Shown here: positions 35,329 through 43,804 of the stretch, in pieces | Numbering within the stretch: position 1 is the first letter of the stretch | Layout of the letters: every line of letters begins with the position of its first letter | The notes under the pieces: model-generated | The model's input: the letters and a program-made list of their open reading frames with translations, nothing else | The model's database searches: none | Told to the model about the DNA's origin: nothing | Translations under genes and position numbers: made by a program | Assembly (NCBI RefSeq): GCF_023715645.1 | Contig: NZ_JAMBOP010000003.1 | Location: forward strand, 1-64,000 | DNA from: Bacillus cytotoxicus | GTDB taxonomy: Bacteria > Bacillota > Bacilli > Bacillales > Bacillaceae_G | DNA length: 64,000 bases | Direction of reading: 5' to 3'

Positions 35329-35975
35329 ACCCTCCTTATTACTTCGAACGCTTCAGCATATGGTACGCCAATCGTCATTCCCCTTACTCTGCCTAAATAT
35401 TGTATTCCTTCGTATGAACGAGGATGAGGAAAATCCCTCATTTCTACATCATAATGTTTAAGCGCAATAATTTTCGAATCTATTTGATCCGTTATGTTCA
35501 CAAAATAATTTGGTTTGAAAGATTTATCATTAGTGTGGATGTTCCACTCGCTAGAGGAAACGGTTTCAAATGTAATCAATTCTATTGGTTGTTGGTTTGG
35601 TAGGGGGCGTGTCGCAGTCAAAACCGCTTGAAAAGTAATAAGGTGATCGATATTGAGGTCTCCATAATGATGGGTAAAGATTTTTCCTGGTTTATAGATG
35701 TTTATTAATTGTTCAATTTCTTTCGTTAATTGATGCAGCGGAATTAGTTCTAACTCTAAATTAGCATGCTCGAGGAATATCACTTCTTCAATACCAATCT
35801 CCTTGTTTGCACACCTGCCTAATTGCTGTATGCGATGAGCTTCCTCTTTTCTTCCTAGAGCAGTAATAATTGAAATTACTTGATGGCCTTCTTCTACTAA
35901 TCTTTTCAAAGTCCCGCCAGATCCTAATAACTCATCGTCGGGATGCGCGCCAATGACTAAAATACACTCTTTCAT
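35319..35975 (-). CDS. PIG-L (LmbE-like) family deacetylase
   Basis: This 218-residue zinc-dependent N-deacetylase has IGAHPDDELLGSGGTL with His11, Asp13 and Asp14, and a second site in THHYGDLNIDHLITFQAV. It is clearly distinct from bshB2 at 15190 and is longer in its C-terminal region (VRGMTIGVPYAEAFEVIRRVW). I prefer the ATG at 35975, preceded by AAGGAG, to the GTG 12 bases upstream. As first gene of the operon, it presumably removes an N-acyl group from the sugar product of the adjacent GT4. The exact substrate is unknown. Confidence 0.87.
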   Translation of the reverse strand: MKECILVIGAHPDDELLGSGGTLKRLVEEGHQVISIITALGRKEEAHRIQQLGRCANKEIGIEEVIFLEHANLELELIPLHQLTKEIEQLINIYKPGKIFTHHYGDLNIDHLITFQAVLTATRPLPNQQPIELITFETVSSSEWNIHTNDKSFKPNYFVNITDQIDSKIIALKHYDVEMRDFPHPRSYEGIQYLGRVRGMTIGVPYAEAFEVIRRVWK

Positions 35976-36230
35976 TAGTATTTTCACTCCTTGTACTACC
36001 TAATTTATGATTAGTGCCACAAAAAGAAACTGTCATTAGCGGAAAACTTGTTTTTATTTATTACTAATAACCAATAGTTCAGCTATATATTTACATGTGT
36101 ATTTCTCCCTATGTGATAAAGAGAACCATTATTCACCAATGCAAATATCCTGGCAATTAAGTATACATAAACAGGTTCCAATCGCACATTTTTGAAAAGA
36201 AGTAATAAAAAAATAGGGATGGCTTTCATA

Positions 36231-36397
36231 TTATATATATCCAAGTAAAAAAAACGAAATGAAAACCCTTTCTTTTCAGGTGGGCGAGAGCGTCTGGTCA
36301 TGCGATGTTCCAACAAAGAGAGAAAGAAAGTAGGAGGGTATTTTTTGGTTGGCATAGCGGTGAATTGTATGCTAGAAAGTCAAAATTCATTTTTTAT
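36231..36397 (+). repeat. bcr1 repeat, internally deleted copy
   Basis: atatatccaagtaaaaaaaacg ... ctttcttttcaggtgggcg ... gctagaaagtcaaaattcattttttat lacks the central ggtcagggcctttttctgcc block. Its terminal TTTAT includes the stop codon (36394-36396) of the kinase-like gene. 35990-36230 holds the operon promoter region and nothing else recognisable. Confidence 0.75.
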
Positions 36398-36945
36398 TGA
36401 TCCTTCATCCATGATTTGTATACGGAAGGATGTAAATTCTTCACATCTTTTAAGAACTCCTGTTCCAATCCGAATTTTTGAAACCCTTTTAATAACTTAG
36501 TAGGCACTTTACTATTTGAAGTAAAAGCCCTTTTATGATCTATGACTTTTAGCTGTCCTTCTTCATTTATTAAAACGTGTCTCACTTCAGTATCCCATCT
36601 GGTAAATCCTAACTTCTCCAATTCACCTAACATTATTAATATTTTTTCAGTTAATTCCTCTGTAATTTTTTTTTCTCTTTTCAAGTGACGTGCAAGTGAC
36701 ATTCCATGTACATACTCCATAACAATATAATTATCTCCATATTCATACAATCGTGGAATAATAGGGGATGATTGTCCAATTTCAAGGGCTTTCAATTCTT
36801 GTTTTTGCGTTTTTTCTAGAAAAAATACTTTCACACATTTATTATTGGATATTTGATATACTTTCCCATCTTTTCCATCCCCAATGAGCTTATATTTTTC
36901 TATATCTCCTCTACTTACTCTTCTTGTATTAAAATATGATTTCAT
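36394..36945 (-). CDS. Small protein-kinase-like protein (YrzF/RIO-like)
   Basis: The 183-residue single-domain kinase fold has KLIGDGKDGKVYQISNNKCVKVFF (glycine loop and ATP lysine), NYIVMEYVHGMSLARHL (hinge) and FTRWDTEVRHVLINEEGQLKVIDHKRAF. In the last, WDTEVRHVLI stands for the catalytic loop and VIDH for DFG. It resembles Bacillus YrzF/YbdM. The substrate is unknown. AAGGAG lies 7 nt before the ATG at 36945, better than the ATG 27 bases upstream. The last codon and stop abut the terminal repeat of a bcr1 copy. Confidence 0.78.
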   Translation of the reverse strand: MKSYFNTRRVSRGDIEKYKLIGDGKDGKVYQISNNKCVKVFFLEKTQKQELKALEIGQSSPIIPRLYEYGDNYIVMEYVHGMSLARHLKREKKITEELTEKILIMLGELEKLGFTRWDTEVRHVLINEEGQLKVIDHKRAFTSNSKVPTKLLKGFQKFGLEQEFLKDVKNLHPSVYKSWMKDQ

Positions 36946-37244
36946 TTCATTTCTCCTTAATCTAGACTTCATATTTTTGTAATCGCTTCATCACACATTC
37001 TATGATTCTTCACTCGCAAATGTACCCTAAATTAATATATTTTTATAATTATATTCAATTCGAATAATGATTAGCAGCTGATGAGTAATGGATTTCCTCT
37101 GTTTTAACAAGCGGGGTACTATTAGCTATTTTTTATTACATACTTATGATTAAACTAGTTAATAGTGTTTTATCAAACGTAAAGTAGAGAAAATCATTCT
37201 AATAATGGAATATTCATAGCAAGGTTTCTTAATTTTCATTTCAT

Positions 37245-38099
37245 TCACTTATTAATTGAACCATTTTCTTCGTTATTCATTACTGCCAATACTTGAAGTT
37301 GCTGTTTAGCTTTCTTTAAAGCGGTATTAAAATAATTTTGCAACAGTAGTAAGGTCGGATTATCAAAATGATATTGTTCTAAGACTCCCTCCCATGTCTT
37401 ACTCTTCATGAATGTATTCCATGTTAAGCGGCAATGTCCTATTCTCTTTACCTCTTTAAACACCCATCTCTTCATTTTCTTTCTACCCTTATCAGTTAAA
37501 GAGCCATTTTTCACAAGAAAGAGCTCCATATTTCTCTTATATCGTTTACGAATGTCTTTTTGTTTAGCTGCTGTTAGAAAAACATTTGCCGTGTTCTTGG
37601 CATCGTCAAAGGCGCGATGTTGTTTTCCTTCCCATTCTAAAGTCAACTGTGCTACTGCAAGTTTCAAACTAGGTGGATTTAAAAATAATTCTTTATATGC
37701 ATGAAATACAAATCTCTGTAAATCAAATCTTCTTTCTCTCTCAAGATTAGGACATTTCACATTAAATCGTGTACAGTCTTCTGTCAAAAATCCATAATCC
37801 TCTTTCCCCCACGTTACAAACATATAATCCTCTCCAAGAAATTTACGAAATAGCTCAATTACTTTCGGAAATTTTTCTGCACCTTTTATATCTTGTTTTG
37901 TAATTCCTGTTAGTTTTGTTGTATGACGAGATAAAGATGCCGTTGGTTTCACTAATGAAGAAAAGACCTCGATGGCACTCATTGTACTTGCTTCAATCTT
38001 GAGAGCTCCGATCTCAACAATTTCTGTTGGAGCATCTGACTGATAGGGTCTAAAATTCCGTTCAATATCAAATACAATATAATATTTTGGTTCATACAT
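37245..38099 (-). CDS. DEDDh 3'-5' exonuclease (KapD-like)
   Basis: The 284-residue protein has an N-terminal exonuclease domain with Asp11 and Glu13 (FDIE), Asp101, His161 and Asp166 (HRAFDD), the complete DEDDh set. A basic C-terminal region of ~100 residues follows. KapD-type proteins were linked to inhibition of the KinA sporulation pathway; the nucleic-acid substrate is unknown. I chose the ATG at 38099 (GGAAGAGG upstream). The frame stays open for 49 codons further, but those codons derive from a bcr1 repeat. 36946-37244 contains no gene. Confidence 0.8.
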   Translation of the reverse strand: MYEPKYYIVFDIERNFRPYQSDAPTEIVEIGALKIEASTMSAIEVFSSLVKPTASLSRHTTKLTGITKQDIKGAEKFPKVIELFRKFLGEDYMFVTWGKEDYGFLTEDCTRFNVKCPNLERERRFDLQRFVFHAYKELFLNPPSLKLAVAQLTLEWEGKQHRAFDDAKNTANVFLTAAKQKDIRKRYKRNMELFLVKNGSLTDKGRKKMKRWVFKEVKRIGHCRLTWNTFMKSKTWEGVLEQYHFDNPTLLLLQNYFNTALKKAKQQLQVLAVMNNEENGSINK

Positions 38100-38151
38100 A
38101 CTACATACCTCTTCCTTACCTTTTCTTAACATTATGTCCCTAATCTCTAAT

Positions 38152-38334
38152 ATGTATATCGATTTTAATTTCCCGACACATAAGTCACTGCCATGCAGAA
38201 TACAACATGACTGCTGCTTACTTTCTCTTTTTGTTTTAAAATTCACATGTGGTAGGCGTTTCTATACGCAGCCAGATACTCTTGCCCCTACTAAAAAGAA
38301 GGTTTTTATGTCAGCATTTTAACTTGTATATATA
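38152..38334 (-). repeat. bcr1 repeat, full copy
   Basis: tatcgattttaatttcccgacaca ... cacatgtggtaggcgtttctatacgcagcc ... aagaaggtttttatgtcagc is the reverse complement of the standard bcr1. It lies directly upstream of the exonuclease gene and supplies its possible in-frame 5' extension. Confidence 0.85.
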
Positions 38335-38367
38335 ATAATGTAAATCATCACTCACAATTTGAGTATA

Positions 38368-38399
38368 AAAAAAAGAGAAGGGAGTTCCCTTCTCTTTCA
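38368..38399 (-). terminator. Terminator of the cold shock gene
   Basis: aaaagagaaggga pairs with tcccttctctttt around gt; on the minus strand it is followed by a T-run (38362-38370). It lies 8 bp after the csp stop. Confidence 0.88.
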
Positions 38400-38405
38400 T
38401 TTTAA

Positions 38406-38606
38406 TTATTTTTTTACTACGTTAGTAGCTTGTGGTCCACGGTTACCTTGTTCAACTTCGAAAGTAACTTCTTGACCTTCTTCTAAAGATTTGAAGCCGT
38501 CGCCTTGGATAGCTGAGAAGTGAACGAATACGTCTTCTCCACCTTCAACTTCGATGAAACCGAAACCTTTGTCTGCGTTAAACCATTTTACTTTACCGTT
38601 TTGCAT
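38406..38606 (-). CDS. Cold shock protein, CspA/CspB family
   Basis: The 66-residue single cold-shock domain has RNP1 KGFGFIEV and RNP2 VFVHFSAI, and ends [12 protein letters not shown]. It is a nucleic-acid chaperone that binds single-stranded RNA/DNA and melts structured mRNAs in the cold. AGGAGGA precedes the ATG. A long 5' leader containing a 26-codon ORF lies upstream. The B. cereus group has several csp genes and I cannot tell which letter this is. A decayed relative lies at 57533-57662. Confidence 0.93.
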   Translation of the reverse strand: MQNGKVKWFNADKGFGFIEVEGGEDVFVHFSAIQGDGFKSLEEGQEVTFEVEQGNRGPQATNVVKK

Positions 38607-38632
38607 GAAAAAATCCTCCTAAAATATGTACC

Positions 38633-38713
38633 TTAATGTACATGTCCATTTTCAACCACTTTACAAATAATCATCAGATATAAAAAAACTGCAATCCAGA
38701 GAAGATTTAACAT
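38633..38713 (-). CDS. 26-residue hydrophobic leader ORF upstream of csp
   Basis: An ATG at 38713 follows GAGGGG with 6 nt spacing. It opens MLNLLWIAVFLYLMIICKVV, then ENGHVH, stop at 38633, 27 bp before the csp start codon. The first 20 residues could form one membrane helix. It may be a small membrane protein or a leader whose translation affects the csp mRNA. It is not a family I recognise. Confidence 0.5.
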   Translation of the reverse strand: MLNLLWIAVFLYLMIICKVVENGHVH

Positions 38714-39093
38714 TGCTATCCCCTCTGAAGTTACAGCTTATTTAAATCTCTATGTTATTAAAAGTAAAATGGTTTAACCTCACTATACACCTTTATGAAC
38801 ATAAATGCAAATTTTTTTAAAAAAATTTTATATAAAAAGTGCCTTGTCATCCTTTAATTCATTTAATCTCTATATTTCTTCTACATTTGGCTATGCCTTT
38901 CTAGATGAGGTTTACTTATTTTCTGTCATTTTTAATCTGACCGTTCTTATTATGATTTAACGATACACTTTCATATTTCCCTCTTGCCAAAATATACATA
39001 TCATCCTATTGTATAGGAATCTACGCTAATTAAATAAGAAGTGATTGCACCATAAAGAACTAAAAGCTGAATTATATAAGAGGAGTTTTCAAA
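38714..39093. other. Divergent regulatory region between csp leader and glycosidase
   Basis: This is AT-rich DNA holding the promoters of the csp unit and the phosphodiester glycosidase. aagaggag precedes the latter's ATG. I see no further ORF, repeat or terminator. Confidence 0.5.
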
Positions 39094-40206
39094 ATGAAAA
39101 AATATTTAAAAAAAGCAATAAAAATATCCTCCATTTTATTACTTGTTTTCATTGTAATTGGTGCTGGTGTTTTGTTTGGTACCCCGTATGGACATAAATT
39201 ACGTGTAATTGCTGCGGAAAGTATCTTAACTTCACAACATCGTGATTTAGCAAAATTCACTTTATTATCTCAACAAGAATTGAATGAAATTTCAAATTCT
39301 ATTAATAATCCAAAGTGGAAAAACAGTCAATCCGATGGGCTGCAAAAATTAACAAAACAACAATTAGAAGCAAAAAAGCATATGCCGCTTCATGTGAACA
39401 TCGAAACCATCCAAAAAAAATATGAGGATCATTATTTCAAAGGTAAACTCATGACAATTAGTAATCCCTTCAATGTAAAGCTTGTAACACAACAAGGTAC
39501 ACAAGGTAGCGATGTTGGTGAGAAAATTTATGTGATGGCTAAGCGGAATCACGCACTTGCTGCGGTAAATGCAAGCGGATTTTCAGATGAAACTGGACAT
39601 GGTGGCGGTAAAGTTGGTCTAGGCATTGTAATCGAAAACGGACAAATTATTCATACGCCGCAAAATGAAAATACACAAACTATTATTAGCGGTTTAACAA
39701 AATATGGACAGATGGTAACAGGAGCCTACTCTGCAAAGCAATTACTAGATAAAAATGTTGTTTCTGCAGCTGGTTTTATGCCTCAATTGATCGTAAATGG
39801 TGAAAAAATGCTTACAGATGACGGTGGTTGGGGATATGGCCCGCGAAGCATTATGGCTCAAAAGAAAGATGGCTCAATTATGTTTCTTATCGTAGATGGT
39901 AGACAACCTCAAAGCATCGGTGCTTCTTTAAAAGATTGTCAAAATCTTTTATTTGACAAAGGCGCTGAAAATGCAATGGCTATGGACGGCGGTTCTTCTG
40001 CAACCATGTATGCCTTAGGAGATGTATTAAATATCCCTTCTACTTTATCTCATAAGTCTCGTTATCTTCCAAACTGTTGGGTTGTAACTACTAATAAAGA
40101 TCAAAAAGTAGATGTTACAATTGACGGTCACCCGGCAGAATCTTCGAAAATTGCGGAAGTTATCGGAACATCTGCTGTTGCTTCTCATGAAACAAAGAGC
40201 AGTTAA
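39094..40206 (+). CDS. Membrane-anchored phosphodiester glycosidase domain protein (NAGPA/DUF2233)
   Basis: The 370-residue protein has an N-terminal signal anchor (~10-30; ISSILLLVFIVIGAGVLFG) and an extracellular NAGPA-type domain (~150-340). The domain marks are AAVNASGF, GIVIENGQII, GYGPRSIMAQ and the hallmark AMAMDGGSSATMY. Such enzymes hydrolyse GlcNAc phosphodiesters (e.g. in teichoic acid or exopolysaccharide); relatives are called exopolysaccharide biosynthesis proteins. It is monocistronic, with the terminator overlapping the end of the gene. Confidence 0.87.
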   Translation: MKKYLKKAIKISSILLLVFIVIGAGVLFGTPYGHKLRVIAAESILTSQHRDLAKFTLLSQQELNEISNSINNPKWKNSQSDGLQKLTKQQLEAKKHMPLHVNIETIQKKYEDHYFKGKLMTISNPFNVKLVTQQGTQGSDVGEKIYVMAKRNHALAAVNASGFSDETGHGGGKVGLGIVIENGQIIHTPQNENTQTIISGLTKYGQMVTGAYSAKQLLDKNVVSAAGFMPQLIVNGEKMLTDDGGWGYGPRSIMAQKKDGSIMFLIVDGRQPQSIGASLKDCQNLLFDKGAENAMAMDGGSSATMYALGDVLNIPSTLSHKSRYLPNCWVVTTNKDQKVDVTIDGHPAESSKIAEVIGTSAVASHETKSS

Positions 40207-40236
40207 GTATCCTCACGGTACTTAACTGCTCTTTGT
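40193..40236 (+). terminator. Terminator overlapping the glycosidase stop codon
   Basis: agagcagttaagta pairs with tacttaactgctct, followed by ttgttgttt. The left arm includes the stop codon. Confidence 0.88.
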
Positions 40237-40254
40237 TGTTTCATACTTCTAGAT

Positions 40255-40872
40255 TTATTTTTTAAAGATACCAAATGGCTTACCAACCGGTAATACAACT
40301 TTTCCGAAATGTGTGTTTAATACTGCAGCTGCTGATCCATAAAATGAAAGCAATGAAATAAGCAGTTCAGAAATTGCTGCTAATTTATGCATTGTATGCG
40401 GCATAACACCTAACGTACTAAATGAAAGGCCAATAAATAAGAAATCAATAAGTACAAAAATCATAAATAATACTTTATGTGTTTCCATTGCACCAATTGT
40501 CATAAATAAGCTAAAAATTAAGTAACCAACAAATGCTACTCCAAGTTGTTTTGGGTCCACAGTTGCTGCTAATTTCCCACCAAATACGCCAAGTTGAATG
40601 AGCCATGAAGTACCCACGCCAAACCAAAATAATGCAAATCCTCCAAATGCTGTTGTACCGAATGTATTATTATGCTTTGCATCGTTAATACAAGCAAATA
40701 ATTGAGCAAAACCTCCTAAAAAGATCGCCCATGGCAATACAAATGAAACACCACTTGTTAAGCCAAGTTTTTGCGAGGACGCTACAAGTGTAACCATTGC
40801 AAGTCCAAATAAGCCTAGTGCAGACGGATCTGCTGTTGTCATTTTCACATGATGTGTAGTTTGCTTTTCCAT
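40255..40872 (-). CDS. Acetate/succinate transporter, GPR1/FUN34/YaaH (AceTr) family
   Basis: The 205-residue, six-TM protein has DPSALGLFGLAMVTL (the NPAPLGL-type signature in TM1), FALFWFGVGTSWLIQLG, and GYLIFSLFMTIGA. SatP-type proteins take up acetate or succinate with protons. The ATG at 40872 follows GGAGG with 5 nt spacing; the longer frame has no such site. It is a single gene. Confidence 0.88.
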   Translation of the reverse strand: MEKQTTHHVKMTTADPSALGLFGLAMVTLVASSQKLGLTSGVSFVLPWAIFLGGFAQLFACINDAKHNNTFGTTAFGGFALFWFGVGTSWLIQLGVFGGKLAATVDPKQLGVAFVGYLIFSLFMTIGAMETHKVLFMIFVLIDFLFIGLSFSTLGVMPHTMHKLAAISELLISLLSFYGSAAAVLNTHFGKVVLPVGKPFGIFKK

Positions 40873-40957
40873 AAAACCCTCCTGATTTAAACACATACTT
40901 GAATACAATACTGAAATTAAAGGGTACTGTCAATCTTTTTTATTCTATTTGTATACA

Positions 40958-41359
40958 TTACATATTTCCATATATCTGATATACATATTCCCCTATTTCA
41001 AACGGTTTAATATTTATATGTAATAACTCCTTGATTGAAATCCACATCGGAATATATTTGCCACGTCCCCTATCATTTTCTAAATATTCCTCACCTTTCC
41101 CATTACCAAATATACCGCCTATAATGCTCGCTTCATAAAAATACTGTGTCCCATTGTAGTTCACCTTCTTTGCTAACTGCTTGATTTGTATATGTACCCC
41201 AAGTTCTTCATATACTTCTCTAACTGTTGCTTCTTCTGCGGTTTCTCCTCCCTCAATTCCACCACCTGGAAAAACGTAGTAAACATCTTTATCCCGAATA
41301 CGCTTTATTAGAGCTAATTTTCCTTCTTGTACAATAATTGCTGCACCTCGATCTCGCAT
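40958..41359 (-). CDS. Nudix hydrolase
   Basis: The 133-residue protein has the Nudix box GGGIEGGETAEEATVREVYEELGV (residues ~31-54) after IKRIRDKDVYYVFPGG. The start at 41359 has GGGGGTG and AAGG upstream; a longer 154-residue frame is open but unsupported. It likely cleans up an oxidised or signalling nucleotide; no substrate clue. Confidence 0.82.
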   Translation of the reverse strand: MRDRGAAIIVQEGKLALIKRIRDKDVYYVFPGGGIEGGETAEEATVREVYEELGVHIQIKQLAKKVNYNGTQYFYEASIIGGIFGNGKGEEYLENDRGRGKYIPMWISIKELLHINIKPFEIGEYVYQIYGNM

Positions 41360-41512
41360 CCTTAAAACACCCCCGCATAATATTATTTTTTTATCTATTT
41401 CTGCCTGTTTCAGCAACTTCATTCATTGATAAAGTGTAACTTCCCTCAGTCGAAACTTTCTTCATCATTTCTCTCAACATTGAGCTATGTAAGGTTATCC
41501 TTCAATAACAGC

Positions 41513-41542
41513 AAAAAACTAGACAGCATCGTCTAGTTTTAG
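41513..41542 (-). terminator. Terminator of the ferritin-like gene
   Basis: aaaactagac pairs with gtctagtttt around agcatc; it overlaps the ferritin-like stop codon (41539-41541). Confidence 0.85.
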
Positions 41543-41994
41543 GATAAAGAAGATCGTAAAAAACCGAAACGTATAGCATGCTCTATTTCATCTGTCATCG
41601 CTCGAAAAAAAACATCTCGAACTGCTAAGTTTTGCGTTAGCAAATAAGCATTCCGATAGTCTTCATACGCTTCTAGTTCATCTTCATACGCACGTTCTAA
41701 TCCCTCTTTATAAGAGGAATATTGCGTTTGTACCACTTGATACGTTGGCTGTTGCCCCGTTAATGTTGTAAACAATTGTATAAACTGCTGCAAATGTACT
41801 TTTTCATCTTCTAATGCATGTGAAATATCTTTCTTATGTTTCGCATTTGGCGCTTCGTTTACAAGCCGACTATAAAAATCAATTGCGGCAGCTTCCCCTT
41901 TAATCGCTTCTAAAATTGCTTGCGATACTTGGTTATAAGTCCCTTCGTTCACTCGATAAAATTGATTATACGAGTTAGGATTTACATAGTACAT
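41539..41994 (-). CDS. Ferritin-like domain protein
   Basis: The 151-residue protein has the four-helix metal-binding pattern of rubrerythrin/ferritin-like proteins. The ligand candidates are ILEAIKGEAAAIDFY, ALEDEKVHLQQF, YEDELEAYEDY and MTDEIEHAIRF (two ExxH motifs). The N-terminus is rich in Tyr/Asn (MYYVNPNSYNQFYRV), as in some Bacillus spore-coat proteins. Iron binding is likely; the role is unknown. Confidence 0.8.
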   Translation of the reverse strand: MYYVNPNSYNQFYRVNEGTYNQVSQAILEAIKGEAAAIDFYSRLVNEAPNAKHKKDISHALEDEKVHLQQFIQLFTTLTGQQPTYQVVQTQYSSYKEGLERAYEDELEAYEDYRNAYLLTQNLAVRDVFFRAMTDEIEHAIRFGFLRSSLS

Positions 41995-42123
41995 ACTTAC
42001 TCCCCCTCAAAACAATTCATTACTATATTGTATGTAGAGGTAATTATTTCGTTCAGTTTCGTTTCGCTTATGAAAAAGAATGCTTTATACTAATACATGT
42101 ATAAGGAAAGGAGATTACAATAT

Positions 42124-42876
42124 ATGCGTTATGTAATAGTAACAGGAACTTCTCGCGGTTTAGGTGAGGAAATTGCCGCGCAATTACTAGAACAAGGGAC
42201 GAAACTCATCTCTATATCACGCAACCAAAACGAGCAACTTATGAAGCGAGCACAGCACCTTAATAATCCCTTTGATTTTTATTCGTTTAATCTACAAGAA
42301 ATTCATCAAATTGAGTCACTCATGGAAAAGATTTTTTCAACTATTGATGTAACCATCGTTTCTTCTATTCACCTAATTAATAATGCCGGTATGCTAGCGC
42401 CAATGAAACCGCTCGAGCGCTCAGGAAGCGAGCAATTAATTGCAAATGTACATGTAAATCTAGTGGCACCGATGTTACTCTCTTCAGCATTTATGAAACA
42501 CACGAAAGACTGGAATGTAGATAAACGTATTATTAACATCTCTTCTGGTGCTGCCCAAAATCCGTACTTCGGCTGGGCGGCATATTGCACAACGAAGGCT
42601 GGTGTAAATATGCTTACGAAATGTATTGCGCTAGAAGAAACTGACAAAAAATACCCAGTAAAAGTTATTTCTTTTGCCCCAGGTGTAGTAGATACAGAGA
42701 TGCAGTCAGAAATTAGACAAACACCAAAAGAAGATTTTATTCAAGTGGAACGTTTCTTAGCTTTAAAAGAAAAAGATCGTTTACTTTCACCAGATTATGT
42801 AGCAAAGTCCGTTATTGATTTATTAGAAACAAATCACTTCGATCAAGGTGATATTATACGTATTGATGAACAATAA
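42124..42876 (+). CDS. yueD: (S)-benzoin-forming benzil reductase, SDR family (YueD-like)
   Basis: This 250-residue NADPH-dependent short-chain dehydrogenase has TGTSRGLG (cofactor loop), NNAG, the active site ISSGAAQNP...YCTTK (Ser, Tyr-x-x-x-Lys) and FAPGVVDTEM. It resembles the Bacillus benzil reductase/YueD group and sepiapterin-reductase-like SDRs, which reduce one carbonyl of alpha-diketones. The ATG at 42124 is preceded by aaggagat. A terminator shared with the convergent GNAT gene follows. Confidence 0.85.
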   Translation: MRYVIVTGTSRGLGEEIAAQLLEQGTKLISISRNQNEQLMKRAQHLNNPFDFYSFNLQEIHQIESLMEKIFSTIDVTIVSSIHLINNAGMLAPMKPLERSGSEQLIANVHVNLVAPMLLSSAFMKHTKDWNVDKRIINISSGAAQNPYFGWAAYCTTKAGVNMLTKCIALEETDKKYPVKVISFAPGVVDTEMQSEIRQTPKEDFIQVERFLALKEKDRLLSPDYVAKSVIDLLETNHFDQGDIIRIDEQ

Positions 42877-42906
42877 AAAAACTCGTTAATAGCGAGTTTT
42901 TTATTG
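42874..42906. terminator. Bidirectional terminator
   Basis: aaaaaactcg pairs with cgagtttttt around ttaatag, between the convergent yueD-like and GNAT genes. Confidence 0.88.
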
Positions 42907-43746
42907 TTTAGATTCTAAAAACAATAGAACTGACTCCATCACTAATTCATAACCAATTTCTTTATATATTTTATTCGATGTAGGATTAGCTAAATCAGTG
43001 TATAATGAAGTCATTTCATATCCATTGTCCAACATACGTTGGCTCAGTGCTGATACACAATTGAAAGCATAACCTTTTTTACGTTCTGCCTTTGGAGTAT
43101 ATACATAATTAATTGTGATATTCCGTTTGGTCGGCCTTGTAACAGCAGCCATTGAAACTAACCGTCCTTCCACTTCCCAACCAAACAGCCGCTGACTTTC
43201 AATTAATTCAGCGGCTGTATGCACTGCTTCTTCCTTTGTGACCGCTAAATTTACATCCTCACAAAAATGGTATACCCAATCTTCAATTAATGCTTGTTCT
43301 TTTATTTCTACTCGGCGGAAAATCCCGTTGCTTCCAGCCTTTTTCTTTACATACTTTAAACCGTATACACCTTGATTCATTTTGATTTGGATCGACTTAT
43401 TTTGAAAATCTGCAAGTTGTTCTGCTACATGCTCTACTACTTGTTTTTCTCCAATTAATCCAGGTACATCAGGATATGCAATCGTTAGTTGCCGTGCAAT
43501 CTCTCTTATATCATCTTTTTCTAAAGGCGCAGGTTTTGCTACAATAACTTGACGCTTATGTGTTTGAAGCATGACAAATACAAGCTTCTCCTCTTTTATA
43601 GCTGTTGCCATAAATAATGGAAGCTGTGAGGATTGTAACACACCCAACATTAAATTATTCTCTTGCTCATATGTTTCTAAAAAAGGAAGAACATCATTTT
43701 TAAATTGCGTAAAACTTGTATATATATGGAGTCGTATCACTATCAT
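42901..43746 (-). CDS. Two-part GNAT (FR47-like) acetyltransferase
   Basis: This is a 281-residue protein. The C-terminal ~110 residues are a GNAT domain with VYTPKAERKKGYAFNCVSALSQRML (acetyl-CoA site) and TDLANPTSNKIYKEIGYELV. The N-terminal half is a divergent GNAT-like or regulatory domain. aggaaagaag precedes the ATG. The substrate is unknown. Confidence 0.82.
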   Translation of the reverse strand: MIVIRLHIYTSFTQFKNDVLPFLETYEQENNLMLGVLQSSQLPLFMATAIKEEKLVFVMLQTHKRQVIVAKPAPLEKDDIREIARQLTIAYPDVPGLIGEKQVVEHVAEQLADFQNKSIQIKMNQGVYGLKYVKKKAGSNGIFRRVEIKEQALIEDWVYHFCEDVNLAVTKEEAVHTAAELIESQRLFGWEVEGRLVSMAAVTRPTKRNITINYVYTPKAERKKGYAFNCVSALSQRMLDNGYEMTSLYTDLANPTSNKIYKEIGYELVMESVLLFLESKQ

Positions 43747-43804
43747 CTCTTCTTTCCTAAATGTATAGTGATATATTAGCGATTTAAGAGGAAAAATCCT
43801 TTTT

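Noticed and set aside
36083-36355. 90-residue minus-strand ORF in front of the PIG-L operon
   Set aside because: Half of it is bcr1 read backwards; no start signal or homology.
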